A program made the translations under genes and the position numbers. Positions 1-8,237 of a stretch of 64,000 bases of DNA are shown in pieces. Below the pieces are notes generated by a model that saw nothing but the letters and a program-made list of their open reading frames with translations, was not told where the DNA came from and made no database searches. The stretch lies in NCBI GenBank assembly GCA_026712905.1, contig JAPOPM010000163.1, positions 1 through 64,000 on the forward strand. The letters run 5' to 3'. Source of the stretch: Deltaproteobacteria bacterium. Its GTDB lineage: Bacteria; Desulfobacterota; Binatia; UBA9968; JAJDTQ01. Within the stretch, counting starts at the first letter, position 1, and every line of letters begins with the position of its first letter.

Positions 1-148
1 GCGTAAATGCGGTCTATTGTCCGTCGCGGCGACCTCTACCGGGGAAGGTTATCACTAAACCGCCCCGGGAACAAAAAGGGAACCCGCGGACGGGGACAAC
101 CCCGACTCGATGAGGACTCGACGAGCACTCGATGAGGAGTTCCACGCC

Positions 149-2176
149 ATGAAGATCCTGTTTGTGAATCCGCGCTTCCCGAACTCTCTGTGGCGCCTCA
201 CCGGCATAACGGACATCCTGCCGCAGCGTTGTGCGCAGACACCGCTGGGCATCCTCACCGTAGCCGCCCTGACGCCGCCGGACTTCGACGTCGAGCTTCA
301 GGACGAGAACGTCAGGCCGCTGAAATTCGATACCGACGCCGACGTGGTCGCGATTGCCTGCTGGAGCATCCAGTACGGCCGCGCCCGGCATATCGCGGAA
401 GCGTTTCGGAAGCGCGGGAAGATGGTGGTGGCGGGCGGTCCGTACCCCTCCCTGTGTCCCGAGCGCTTCACCGACGGGCTGTTCGACGTGGTCTTCGACG
501 GCGAAGTGGAGATCACCTGGCCGCAGTTCTGCGACGACCTCCGGACCGGCACTTGCAAGCCACTCTACAAGCAGGAGGGCAACGTCGACATTTCGCTCTC
601 GCCGGTGCCGCGGGTGGACCTGGCTTCCCGTGAAGACTACCTCTACTACTTCCTGCAGACCACTCGGGGCTGTCCCTTCAAGTGCGAGTTCTGCGACATC
701 ATCATTACCGACGGACGGGTGCCGCGCACCAAGAGCGTGGAGCAGGTGCTGGCGGAGATCCGGGCGGTGGAGTCCGTCGGCGGCATACACATCAGTTTCT
801 CGGACGCCAACCTCATCGGCAACATGCGCTACGCCGAGGAGTTGCTCACCGCGGTGGCGGAGTACGGCCGTGAAAACAACTACCCGATCAACTTTTCTGC
901 CGAGATGACCATCAACGTGGCGGAGAAGCCCAGGCTGCTCCAGTTGCTGCACGACGCCAACTTCACGAGCATGTTCCTCGGCATCGAGTCGCCGCGGGTG
1001 GCGAGCCTCAACGAGACCCAGAAGCGGCAGAACACCACCTCGCCGCTGATGGAGAGCATCCGCAAGATCCAGTCCCACAACATGGCGATCCTGGCGGGCA
1101 TGATCGTCGGCTTCGACAACGACGACACGGACATCTTCAAGGAGCAGTTCGATTTTCTCCAGGAGGCCGGCATCGCCTTTACCACCAGCGGCGTGCTGAC
1201 GGCCATCGAGAAGACGCCCCTTTACGAGCGCCTGGAGAAGGAAGGCCGGCTGATCCCCTACGACTCCGCGCAGATGAAGGGGCACGGCTCCGCCGACCTG
1301 AACTTCGTTCCCAAGCTGATGACCGTCGAGCAGGTCCAGCAGGGCTACAACTGGCTGATCCGGAGCCTCTACAAGTACGAAAACTACGGCGCGCGGCTGG
1401 CCACCGGGGTGAGGGCATTCCGGCCGGAGTACGTGCGCCGGGGCCGGGGAAGCAAGATCAATCGGGAGGTCCTCGGGATCCTGACCAACACTTTCCGGCA
1501 CTACATCTTCACCACCGACAGCGTCCGGCGCCGCTTCTTCCTGAAGACCCTGCGGCAGATCATGTGGCCCCACCCCAGCTTCGAGAAGCTGGACTACGCC
1601 ATCAGCTACATGATCTCGGAAAAACACTTCCACGACTACGTGGACAAGGCCCACGGCGACCCCGAGACGGTGGCCGGCGGGCCGTTCGTGGAAAGCGCCA
1701 CGGTGGAGCAGACCTGGGGCGAGCTGAGCAAGGAATACCTGAGAAAGCTGAAACGGGAAGTCTACCCCGGCGCCATGCGCTGGGTGTGGATGCGGCGCCG
1801 GCTGCGCCACGCCGTGGCGGTGCCGGAGGCGTTCCTCAAGGACCAGGTGGGGCAGCGGCTGAGCCACTTCCTCTCCGACCTCGGCATCGACGTGGTGCCG
1901 GTGGCGAGCGCCGCCCTGTCACGCATCCAGGACAAGGCCGACGTGCTGGTGCTGCCCATCCTCAACAAGATGCTCAAGGGCCGCGAGGAGTTGCAACAGG
2001 CGGTGGAGCACCTGACCGAGGAGTCCCAGAAGGAAATCAAGCGCTTCCGCAAGGTGATCCACTTCCCCATGGACCAGGGAGACGGCGCCGCCCTGGAAGC
2101 GTTCGCCCGCCTCGGCCTGCTGTACACGGGCCGGGTAGAGAGGGTGCAGCGGGCGTACGTCAGAGCGTTCCAGTAG
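149..2176 (+). CDS. Cobalamin-binding radical SAM protein (DUF4070-type)
   Basis: 675 aa. Residues 1-140 look like a B12-binding Rossmann domain (opening MKILFVNPRFPN). A radical SAM core follows with the CxxxCxxC cluster ligands at Cys175, Cys179 and Cys182 (GCPFKCEFC), then a DUF4070-like region and about 140 extra C-terminal residues. Proteins of this architecture perform radical SAM chemistry such as methyl transfer; the substrate cannot be read here. The ATG at 149 is preferred over an in-frame start at 110 because GAGGAG lies about 12 bases upstream and the B12 domain normally begins at this point. It is followed by the accessory island, and its last codons (RVERVQRAYVRAF) have a diverged second copy at 6215-6263. 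Family assignment is firm; substrate unknown. Confidence 0.9.
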   Translation: MKILFVNPRFPNSLWRLTGITDILPQRCAQTPLGILTVAALTPPDFDVELQDENVRPLKFDTDADVVAIACWSIQYGRARHIAEAFRKRGKMVVAGGPYPSLCPERFTDGLFDVVFDGEVEITWPQFCDDLRTGTCKPLYKQEGNVDISLSPVPRVDLASREDYLYYFLQTTRGCPFKCEFCDIIITDGRVPRTKSVEQVLAEIRAVESVGGIHISFSDANLIGNMRYAEELLTAVAEYGRENNYPINFSAEMTINVAEKPRLLQLLHDANFTSMFLGIESPRVASLNETQKRQNTTSPLMESIRKIQSHNMAILAGMIVGFDNDDTDIFKEQFDFLQEAGIAFTTSGVLTAIEKTPLYERLEKEGRLIPYDSAQMKGHGSADLNFVPKLMTVEQVQQGYNWLIRSLYKYENYGARLATGVRAFRPEYVRRGRGSKINREVLGILTNTFRHYIFTTDSVRRRFFLKTLRQIMWPHPSFEKLDYAISYMISEKHFHDYVDKAHGDPETVAGGPFVESATVEQTWGELSKEYLRKLKREVYPGAMRWVWMRRRLRHAVAVPEAFLKDQVGQRLSHFLSDLGIDVVPVASAALSRIQDKADVLVLPILNKMLKGREELQQAVEHLTEESQKEIKRFRKVIHFPMDQGDGAALEAFARLGLLYTGRVERVQRAYVRAFQ

Positions 2177-2186
2177 AAGTAGACCC

Positions 2187-2210
2187 CCGGCTGATTGCCG
2201 GCTTTCCTTT
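2187..2210 (+). terminator. Possible weak rho-independent terminator
   Basis: CCGGC and GCCGG form a 5-bp stem around a 5-base loop, followed by CTTTCCTTT. It sits 11 bases after the radical SAM stop codon. The short stem and interrupted T-tract make this modest evidence only. Confidence 0.35.
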
Positions 2211-2296
2211 AACGCCCTCGCCACGCTCTTTACGAGCATGCAGGCGTGCGGCCACTTTGAGGACTCCGACGAAAGCCAGTCCTCGAAGTACTTTCT

Positions 2297-2779
2297 CTAC
2301 AACCCTACCCAATTCTCCTGATCATCCATCACTTGGAGGATTTCGGGCCAAGTAAGCGTCCTTATCCTCCTGACCGCGTCCCGGGTGGGGAACCTTACCT
2401 GCTGCGGAACCTGAACCACCCAGTCGCCGTCAACGGGACCAGCGCCATCCCATTCGACGAAGACCCGACGACCCATTTCGCCATCGGGATGGGCATCTGC
2501 CGGGGGAACGAGCGGCTCCCAGTCGCCGTCTCCGATCGCTGTGCCTGTGACCTCGCCAACGCGGCCAAAACGCCTCCCCGGCAGATGAACGACGATGTGG
2601 TGACCCACTTCAATCGCTGCCAGACAAACCCGCGCACGTTGCCAGGGCGTGCTTTCCGTAGGGCCCTCCAGCAGGAATTCCCGCGGAGGCCACCCAACGG
2701 CTACGCAGTTGTTTTCCAACCAGCACTGCCACAAGCCGGGATGGCGATTTTCCCTGCAAAAGAATTTCCATACGGGCAC
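2297..2779 (-). CDS. Hypothetical 160-aa protein, EVE/Mrr-N-like start
   Basis: 160 aa, divergent from the three-gene operon beginning at 2928. The start motif, VWKFFCREN then LWQCW then CVAVGW, follows the pattern W-x(n)-W-x(n)-(I/V)-A-(I/V)-GW seen at the N-terminus of several restriction-associated modules that read modified bases. That resemblance is pattern-level only. The GTG at 2779 is chosen because an AAGGAGG sits 8 bases upstream; an earlier in-frame GTG at 2788 directly abuts that Shine-Dalgarno. No membrane segment or signal peptide is visible. Divergent placement and shared island borders suggest it belongs with the neighbouring ATPase/nuclease module, perhaps as a specificity subunit. 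Function not established. Confidence 0.6.
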   Translation of the reverse strand: MPVWKFFCRENRHPGLWQCWLENNCVAVGWPPREFLLEGPTESTPWQRARVCLAAIEVGHHIVVHLPGRRFGRVGEVTGTAIGDGDWEPLVPPADAHPDGEMGRRVFVEWDGAGPVDGDWVVQVPQQVRFPTRDAVRRIRTLTWPEILQVMDDQENWVGL

Positions 2780-2893
2780 TTCCAGCACCTCCTTTTCGCG
2801 TAGTTCTCTCTCATCGGCAGGTCACGGGCGCATTGTGGCTCAAGACGGGGTCACGGCGCTACCGTACTAATACAATCAGTACTCAGTCCTGAC

Positions 2894-2921
2894 TTGCGAC
2901 AGACCTGACTTGGTGTATAAT
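2894..2921 (+). promoter_or_regulatory. Sigma70-type promoter giving a leaderless start
   Basis: TTGCGA (2894-2899) and a perfect TATAAT (2916-2921) are separated by 16 bases. The expected transcription start, about 7 bases after the -10 box, falls on the ATG at 2928, so the mRNA would be leaderless. This agrees with the absence of any Shine-Dalgarno upstream of that ATG. Confidence 0.7.
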
Positions 2922-2927
2922 TGCGCC

Positions 2928-4118
2928 ATGAGATCACCGACCCGAGAAGTTCGAGACACCATACCACGGCTCCAACAGATCGTCCCCCATATGCGCGATC
3001 AGTTGACGGGCCTGCGCGACGGATCAACATTCGAGCACGCTCGACGGCGTTATGCGGGGACGGTCGACCGACTGGATTCCCAAGGGCTGGGACGGCGAAC
3101 CGCCAGTCGCGTGGGGGATCGAGACCAGTATTGGTCGCCAACGCGTGACGTGCTGGATGAGGCCATGCGCCTTGGATTCGTCGAGCGCCAGCCGCTCCCC
3201 TCGTCACGCCGATACGTGGACGCGCATCGGCACCGTCAGTACACCCTTACTCAACTGGGCCTTCTAGCCGCAGAGGAAGCCGAGACAGACGTGGCGGCTT
3301 TCTGCGACCGAATAGCTGCTTCCGTATACGGCAACCATCGCTACTTTCGTGCCTTCATTGACACCCTGCGGGACGGGCCGATCGGCTGCCCGGAGGTCAC
3401 GGAAGGCGAAGTCGAGGAATCACGCCGCACGGGCAAGGACACCGAACATTGGGTCGAGATCGCAAACCAACGAATTTCCCGCCAGACGACCTGCGACGAT
3501 CAAAAGGTTCGAATCCGCGAAACCATCGTCGCCGTTGTGCGACAGCGGTTCGGGCGGACGCCTGCGCGGCTCCCGACGAACAAGCAAATGGCTGAGGCGC
3601 TTAATGACGCCTACATCGAAGCCGCTCTTCGCCTCCGTGGCCTTTCGATCGGTGCTATCGACCTGAAGGTCATGAAGAAGTGGGGTTCGCAACTGATGCT
3701 GTTGGACGAGTCGCGGTACGTTCCCGCCTTCACGGGGCAGAACATCATCTGGCTTGCCGCGGACGTCAGCGACAACGGCGATGTCCGCATACGGCGCAGG
3801 ACACTACGGAACCATGAACGCCCGGTAGCCAAGGCAGTCGTCGCCGCCTACAACACCCAGGCGGGCACAGAAGAGACCAGCCTTAGAGCACCGTATCTTC
3901 CAATCTACCGCGTCCGCGCACAAGCCGCTTTCGAGTGTCAGGTCACACGCGCTCTCGTCGACCTCGTCATCGAGCGACTGGCATCCGGCTCCGTTCCTGA
4001 CCCACAAAGTCAACTCTGGCTTCACCTCGGGACGACACGACAGCCTGAATCGGAGCCTGTCTATCGACGCGGCGGCAATCGACGATACGAGATCACAATC
4101 CAGTCCCCAAACATCTGA
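2928..4118 (+). CDS. Unrecognised 396-aa protein with winged-helix-like N-terminus (island gene A)
   Basis: 396 aa, first gene of a tight operon with the ATPase (12-base gap) and the nuclease. Roughly residues 45-105 look like a winged-helix domain: a helix-rich stretch (WSPTRDVLDEAMRLGFVE), then RQYTLTQLGLLAAEE, the usual shape of a wing followed by a C-terminal helix. The middle is charged and helical; the C-terminal 100 residues are mixed alpha/beta. No catalytic motif was recognised. The ATG at 2928 is chosen because the promoter's -10 box ends at 2921, making the TTG at 2910 untranscribable from that promoter. Codon third positions look less GC-biased than in flanking genes, consistent with acquisition. 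A DNA-binding or sensor role in a defence module is inference. Confidence 0.72.
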   Translation: MRSPTREVRDTIPRLQQIVPHMRDQLTGLRDGSTFEHARRRYAGTVDRLDSQGLGRRTASRVGDRDQYWSPTRDVLDEAMRLGFVERQPLPSSRRYVDAHRHRQYTLTQLGLLAAEEAETDVAAFCDRIAASVYGNHRYFRAFIDTLRDGPIGCPEVTEGEVEESRRTGKDTEHWVEIANQRISRQTTCDDQKVRIRETIVAVVRQRFGRTPARLPTNKQMAEALNDAYIEAALRLRGLSIGAIDLKVMKKWGSQLMLLDESRYVPAFTGQNIIWLAADVSDNGDVRIRRRTLRNHERPVAKAVVAAYNTQAGTEETSLRAPYLPIYRVRAQAAFECQVTRALVDLVIERLASGSVPDPQSQLWLHLGTTRQPESEPVYRRGGNRRYEITIQSPNI

Positions 4119-4130
4119 AAGGAGACCCTT

Positions 4131-5402
4131 ATGGCAGTTGACGCACTCGACCACATGGAAGAAGCGTGGAATCTGGAAGGCAATCCGTTTCCGGCGGAAG
4201 CTATCAACACCCAAGACGCCCCCTATTCCCCGACCGTGTTCGGTGAGGAGGCCCAGGAGTTCCGTCGGAAGCTCGTCCGCGGCTCCGTTCGCGGCAACGT
4301 AAACATCGGGTTCCTCTGGTCGCAAGGCGCTCACGTGGACACCGGTTTCGGCAAGACGACCTTGATGCGTGAGATCACGAAGGAGATCAACCACGACCTG
4401 GGTGTCGACACCCTCACGAAGGCGGGCATCCGCGCAGACAAACAGGTCCCCATAGCGGCCGCCTTCTCCAATCTGAACAACCTCAACGCGTCCGGGCTTT
4501 ACCCGGTGCTCTTCAACGCGGCTCTCGATCTCACCCGATCGGCGGCCGGGAGCACGACCGTGCTCGACCAGGCCAGGGCACGTATTGTGGAAGACCTGGG
4601 CACTGCCGACCCCGCCCGTCTTTCCGGTCGCGTTACTGATACATGGCTCAACATCTGCGGCACTGCGCCGCCGTTGCGTCCCGAAGTGGTAAGCGCCTTT
4701 GCAAACGACGGATCTCAAGGGGTGAAGGTTGCCTTGGGGACGGTGTCCGCGACCGCCCGTCTTCGCAACGGACTCCACTATCTCGACTTCGCCCTTGCTG
4801 CACTCGCCGCAGCCGGTATCGATCACCTGTATCTTATGATCGACCAGTTGGAAGATCTTGCAACCACTCGCACCATCACTGCTGCAAAGCGCTCTCGGGA
4901 GATCGGGCGCATCCGCGACATGCTGGAAGGCCCTCCCTATGCCAACAGGGTCCACTTCATTTTCACGTTCCACCACCGTGCAGCACAGGTCCTTGAACGA
5001 TTCTGGGTGGAGAATCGGCTACCGCCATTCGAGACCTCGCCCAGCAATGTTGCATCTGTTGTAGTGCTCCGTGGACTCAAGGACGACGCTCAGGTGTCGG
5101 ACCTGCTACGCGTGTACCTGGAGGAACAACGCGAGGGCCAGATTGAAGACGATCTGCTTCCCTTCGACACCGGAGCGATCACCGTACTCAGGGAGGTCTC
5201 CGAGGGTCGGGTGGGAATACTGTTGAACCGTGCAAGAGAGCTGCTCGACTTCGCCGCTGGGCAGGGTGCGCCACGCATAACTGGCGAATTTGCGTCCAAG
5301 TTCTTTGCAGGAACCGACACTGCTGACCCTGAACCTGGAAGCCACGACGGCAGCGGCCCCGAGGAAAGCGATATCGACGATCTCCTTCTCGGCACACGAT
5401 GA
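4131..5402 (+). CDS. AAA/STAND-type ATPase with DQLED Walker B (island gene B)
   Basis: 423 aa. The N-terminus (EAWNLEGNPF) resembles the start of ExeA/TniB- and Cdc6-like AAA ATPases (x-GLxxNPF). The P-loop is DTGFGKTT with Lys75, but the first Gly/Ala of the canonical motif is Val69. Walker B is LYLMIDQLED (Asp238, Glu241) and a sensor-1-like strand follows at 274-282 (VHFIFTF). The C-terminal part is helical and could be a winged-helix lid; the tail is acidic (residues ~395-423). A Shine-Dalgarno AAAGGAG precedes the ATG. It lies 12 bases after gene A and 7 bases before the nuclease. In conflict systems such ATPases commonly license a nuclease partner; here that is inferred from order and motifs. 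Confidence 0.85.
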   Translation: MAVDALDHMEEAWNLEGNPFPAEAINTQDAPYSPTVFGEEAQEFRRKLVRGSVRGNVNIGFLWSQGAHVDTGFGKTTLMREITKEINHDLGVDTLTKAGIRADKQVPIAAAFSNLNNLNASGLYPVLFNAALDLTRSAAGSTTVLDQARARIVEDLGTADPARLSGRVTDTWLNICGTAPPLRPEVVSAFANDGSQGVKVALGTVSATARLRNGLHYLDFALAALAAAGIDHLYLMIDQLEDLATTRTITAAKRSREIGRIRDMLEGPPYANRVHFIFTFHHRAAQVLERFWVENRLPPFETSPSNVASVVVLRGLKDDAQVSDLLRVYLEEQREGQIEDDLLPFDTGAITVLREVSEGRVGILLNRARELLDFAAGQGAPRITGEFASKFFAGTDTADPEPGSHDGSGPEESDIDDLLLGTR

Positions 5403-5409
5403 CGGGATC

Positions 5410-6177
5410 ATGCCGCACGATCTCGATATCCTGGCCGAGTTCTCTCTGGACTCCTGGCTCCTGGCCCGGTCCGCTCTCGACACCCGCATGTCGCCAGTGG
5501 ACGGGCGAGCCTGGGAGCAAGCCATCGGCGACCTCTTGCGGCGCCCTGGATTACCCAACCGCCAACGCGCTGGCTCGACGACCCTCTTCGGCGTTCAGGC
5601 GGCGTCCGGCGTGGCACAGGAGCTTGACGCATGTGCCGCAGGCGGCGGCACCCTATTGGTCGTGGAATGCAAATCACAGACCTTGGGCGTGACCAAGGCT
5701 GATGCAGCGTTGTTCCACGAAAAGACCCTGGACTTCTTTTACGCGGAGCCCGATCGGTTCGGCAAAGAGCATTGGTGGCGAGTCCTCGCGTCGGCTACTC
5801 CTGTTTCAGACAGTGTTCGGGCATTCTGCGTGAGTCTCGGGCTCGTTCTCGCTGAACCCAGTCTCTTGCCACTCCCTGTCGTGCTTCGGACCGCCTCTCG
5901 GCCGAGTGCTGACATGCATCTACGGGAGACGTTGCTTCAGGATGCGGTTCGCCTGGCAGAACGTGCCGTGGTGTCGTTGCAGGATAGATGGCGATACGAC
6001 GCGCAAGCCAAGGAGATTCGTTTTCAGCCCAGGACTCTGTCTCCGAACGAAATTCAGGATCTCTTCTGGATACAGGAAGAGCTCGGTTCCGACATTCTCG
6101 ACCTCTACGAAACTTACCGTCCCGGTTCGCTGGAACGTCGAGCCAACGAACTTCTACGGATGCTCCGTCCCACATGA
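5410..6177 (+). CDS. PD-(D/E)XK (Mrr-like) nuclease (island gene C)
   Basis: 255 aa. The restriction-endonuclease fold signature is in order: an N-terminal helix GRAWEQAIGDLL (Glu36), then Asp73 in QELDAC, then Glu86-Cys-Lys88 in LLVVECKSQ. This matches the Mrr/type IV pattern G-x2-(W/F)-E-x2-I-x2-LL ... D ... ExK. The remaining 165 residues, including a Trp-Arg-Tyr segment and QDLFWIQEEL, have no recognised domain. The ATG at 5410 lies 7 bases after the ATPase stop, so translation is probably coupled. A start at 5290 would overlap the ATPase by 113 bases and precede the fold. Likely a DNA endonuclease effector of the module. No methyltransferase is nearby, so a classical type II system is unlikely. 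Confidence 0.8.
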   Translation: MPHDLDILAEFSLDSWLLARSALDTRMSPVDGRAWEQAIGDLLRRPGLPNRQRAGSTTLFGVQAASGVAQELDACAAGGGTLLVVECKSQTLGVTKADAALFHEKTLDFFYAEPDRFGKEHWWRVLASATPVSDSVRAFCVSLGLVLAEPSLLPLPVVLRTASRPSADMHLRETLLQDAVRLAERAVVSLQDRWRYDAQAKEIRFQPRTLSPNEIQDLFWIQEELGSDILDLYETYRPGSLERRANELLRMLRPT

Positions 6178-6214
6178 CTTCACTGCTGCGATCAAGTCCT
6201 TGGTTGCGAAGTGC

Positions 6215-6263
6215 GACCCGCGTGGAACGGCTCCAGCGGGCCTACGTCAAGGCTTTTCGATAG
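6215..6263 (+). repeat. Diverged second copy of the radical SAM gene 3' end
   Basis: In frame this stretch encodes RVERLQRAYVKAFR and a TAG stop, against RVERVQRAYVRAFQ and TAG at the end of the gene at 149-2176. Similarity stops sharply upstream of the Arg codon. The two copies bracket the island (2177-6214). This looks like an integration border at a gene 3' end, or the remnant of a paralogue deleted when the island arrived. No integrase gene is present between them. Confidence 0.6.
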
Positions 6264-6316
6264 ATCGGACAACGCGCGTACTCTCTCGGTGTACCGGTGA
6301 GTCGGGAGTTTATCCG

Positions 6317-7297
6317 TCAAGGCCCAAGCAATGCGCCTTTGAGCACAACTTCGTGACCGAGGCCGAGAATCCACGCCTCCTCCGTCTCGATGACGCCGCG
6401 CTGGGCCGGCGTGAGCCACGGAGCGCCGCCGAAGAGCGGCGCCAACCCCCCGACCGCGTCGAGTCGCGCGAACGCCTCCGCGTTCACCCGCACTTGCGCA
6501 CAATCCAGGATTTCACCCTCGCGCCTGCGTTGTCCGACCTGATCCCTCAACAACGAAGGGTACACCTCGGCTATCACGGCCGGCGCCTCCGGTGTCCGGA
6601 GACCCGTTTGAAACGGCCAGACCACGGCGCGGCCGGCGATGCACCGGGCCTCCATCAACTGCTTCAGCGCCGGCAGGCCGAGCAAGACCTGCGAGCCGAC
6701 GGAGCCGGTATAGGCCAATTGCCAAACGGTCTTCGAGCCCTTGGCGCATTTGTCCGCGGAGCGGCGTTCCGGCGGGTGGCATTCCCTCTCGGTGCGCTCC
6801 GATTCCTTCACCGGGATGGTCGGATAGGACCACTTGGCAGGGCGACCCCAGCACGGACCGCAACCCGGGTAGGCCGCGTTGATCTCGGCCGCAACATCGT
6901 AGCGTTTGTTGTCGTTGTCGGGTTGATCATCGACGCGTTCCGCCAGCCAATCCCAAAGGGCCAGGGCACATGCCCTGCCCGTCAGATGCGCGGCGACACC
7001 CTCCGGATAGCCGAAGGGGAAATCGAACCCCACCAGCGGGCGCCGGCCGGAGTCGAGTTCCTCCGCGATCAGACGCGCGAGGCGGCGCAGGGCACAGTGG
7101 CGGGTACGCGCGTACTCGGGTTCGCATACCGATACGCTGCCGCCGGCGACACGGGCGACAGCCCACCAGATTGCGTCCTTGGTGCGCTTCGCGGGACTCG
7201 GCTTGGATCGCGCCGACCAGTCGACGATGACGTGGGTGTGGAAGAGCGGTGATGGTTTGCGTGGAGCCGGCCTCGGGGATTTCCTGGAAACGGCCAC
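6317..7297 (-). CDS. DUF429-like / RNase H-fold protein
   Basis: 326 aa. The N-terminal HVIVDWSARS, followed by DAIWWAV, and an internal VGFDFPFGYP match a family with a predicted RNase H-like fold (DUF429-type, often auto-annotated as a cobalamin- or molybdopterin-related protein). The acidic residues of VIVDWS and VGFDFPFG are the likely metal ligands. A third conserved block, AVIAEVYPSLL, is present. The start is a GTG with only a weak AGG upstream. It follows the SirB1-family gene by 24 bases on the same strand, so co-transcription is likely. Biochemical role unknown. It ends 54 bases from the island border repeat and so marks the return to ordinary chromosome. Confidence 0.7.
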   Translation of the reverse strand: MAVSRKSPRPAPRKPSPLFHTHVIVDWSARSKPSPAKRTKDAIWWAVARVAGGSVSVCEPEYARTRHCALRRLARLIAEELDSGRRPLVGFDFPFGYPEGVAAHLTGRACALALWDWLAERVDDQPDNDNKRYDVAAEINAAYPGCGPCWGRPAKWSYPTIPVKESERTERECHPPERRSADKCAKGSKTVWQLAYTGSVGSQVLLGLPALKQLMEARCIAGRAVVWPFQTGLRTPEAPAVIAEVYPSLLRDQVGQRRREGEILDCAQVRVNAEAFARLDAVGGLAPLFGGAPWLTPAQRGVIETEEAWILGLGHEVVLKGALLGP

Positions 7298-7321
7298 TTG
7301 GGAACCTGGAACCGCCCGCCC

Positions 7322-8137
7322 TCAGTGCTTGCGGATCCGTTCGATCTGTTCGCGCACCGTGGCGGCGCTGCCGGAGTCCGGCGCCAGCTCCAGGAACCGC
7401 TCCAGGTCGGTCAGCGCGCCGGCGCCGTCGCGCAGCCGCAGCCTTAGCAGGCCCCGTTCGCGCACCTGCTCGGCGTCGTCGGGGTTGAGGATCACCAGTT
7501 GCTCCACCGCCCGGAGGCAGCGCGTCAGGTCCTGGCGGTTGGCGTAGATCAGCTTGATGTTGTTGAGCATGCGCTGGACGATGTGACGGGCGGACACCGC
7601 GGAAAGATATTCCGGCTGGACTTGCAGCCGGCCGCCGTAGAGCTTGTCGAGCAGGCCCTGGAGGTCGGCCGGCGAGAGGATGTCTCCGCCGTGGAAGGGA
7701 TCCACGAGGATCTCCTGGCCGTCGCACTGAGCCTTCACCAGGAAGTGGCCAGGGAAACCTACCCCCCCGACATCGAGTCCGACGCGCCGGGCCACTTCCA
7801 TGTACAGCGCCGACAGCGTGATGGGGATGCCGCGCTTGCGCGCCATGACCCGGTTGAGGAAGCTGTTCTCGGGATCGTAGTAGTCGTCCTCGTTACCCTC
7901 GAAACGTTCCTGCTTGAACAGCACGTAGTCGACGCACGCGAGACGCCGATAGGCGCTGTCATCCACGCCCGCCGCTTCCCTCACCCTCTCGGCGAGCCGG
8001 TCAAGGCGGCCCAGGTACTCCTGGATGTCGAGGTCGGGATACTCGGGCAGGGCGATGGTCAGGGCCACGCGGGCCAAGTCCATATCGGGTGCGGACACCG
8101 CCGCGGCGAAAGCCTGGTACTGCGCGCTCTCGTCCAT
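7322..8137 (-). CDS. SirB1 family transglutaminase-like/TPR protein
   Basis: 271 aa. Residues 60-170 form the transglutaminase-like SirB1 domain: NSFLNRVMARKRGIPITLS, VGFPGHFLVK (catalytic-type His) and ILVDPFHGG. The C-terminal 90 residues hold tetratricopeptide-type repeats (LNPDDAEQVRERGLLRLRL). In this family the nucleophilic Cys is often absent, and here too no Cys sits at the expected site, so it may bind rather than cleave. Length is typical. GGAGGGAG precedes the ATG at a good distance. Molecular role of the family is unsettled. Confidence 0.88.
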   Translation of the reverse strand: MDESAQYQAFAAAVSAPDMDLARVALTIALPEYPDLDIQEYLGRLDRLAERVREAAGVDDSAYRRLACVDYVLFKQERFEGNEDDYYDPENSFLNRVMARKRGIPITLSALYMEVARRVGLDVGGVGFPGHFLVKAQCDGQEILVDPFHGGDILSPADLQGLLDKLYGGRLQVQPEYLSAVSARHIVQRMLNNIKLIYANRQDLTRCLRAVEQLVILNPDDAEQVRERGLLRLRLRDGAGALTDLERFLELAPDSGSAATVREQIERIRKH

Positions 8138-8237
8138 GTCTCCCTCCGGCGTGAAACCGCGGCGCTCCCTCTCCGCCGCGCGGGGACGCCGCCGGCCCGC
8201 GCTCCGGCGGGCCGGCGATCCCCCAGGCCGAACCCGG

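Noticed and set aside
105-140. Direct repeat ACTCGATGAGGA before the radical SAM gene
   Set aside because: Only two short copies; one contains the Shine-Dalgarno, and no regulatory meaning is apparent.
14-1867. 617-aa minus-strand open frame across the radical SAM gene
   Set aside because: Composition is low-complexity GC-driven antisense sequence; the plus-strand protein has clear motifs and a Shine-Dalgarno.
2333-2803. 156-aa plus-strand frame across the small divergent gene
   Set aside because: The minus-strand frame has AAGGAGG at 8-base spacing and a family-like start; the plus frame shows neither.
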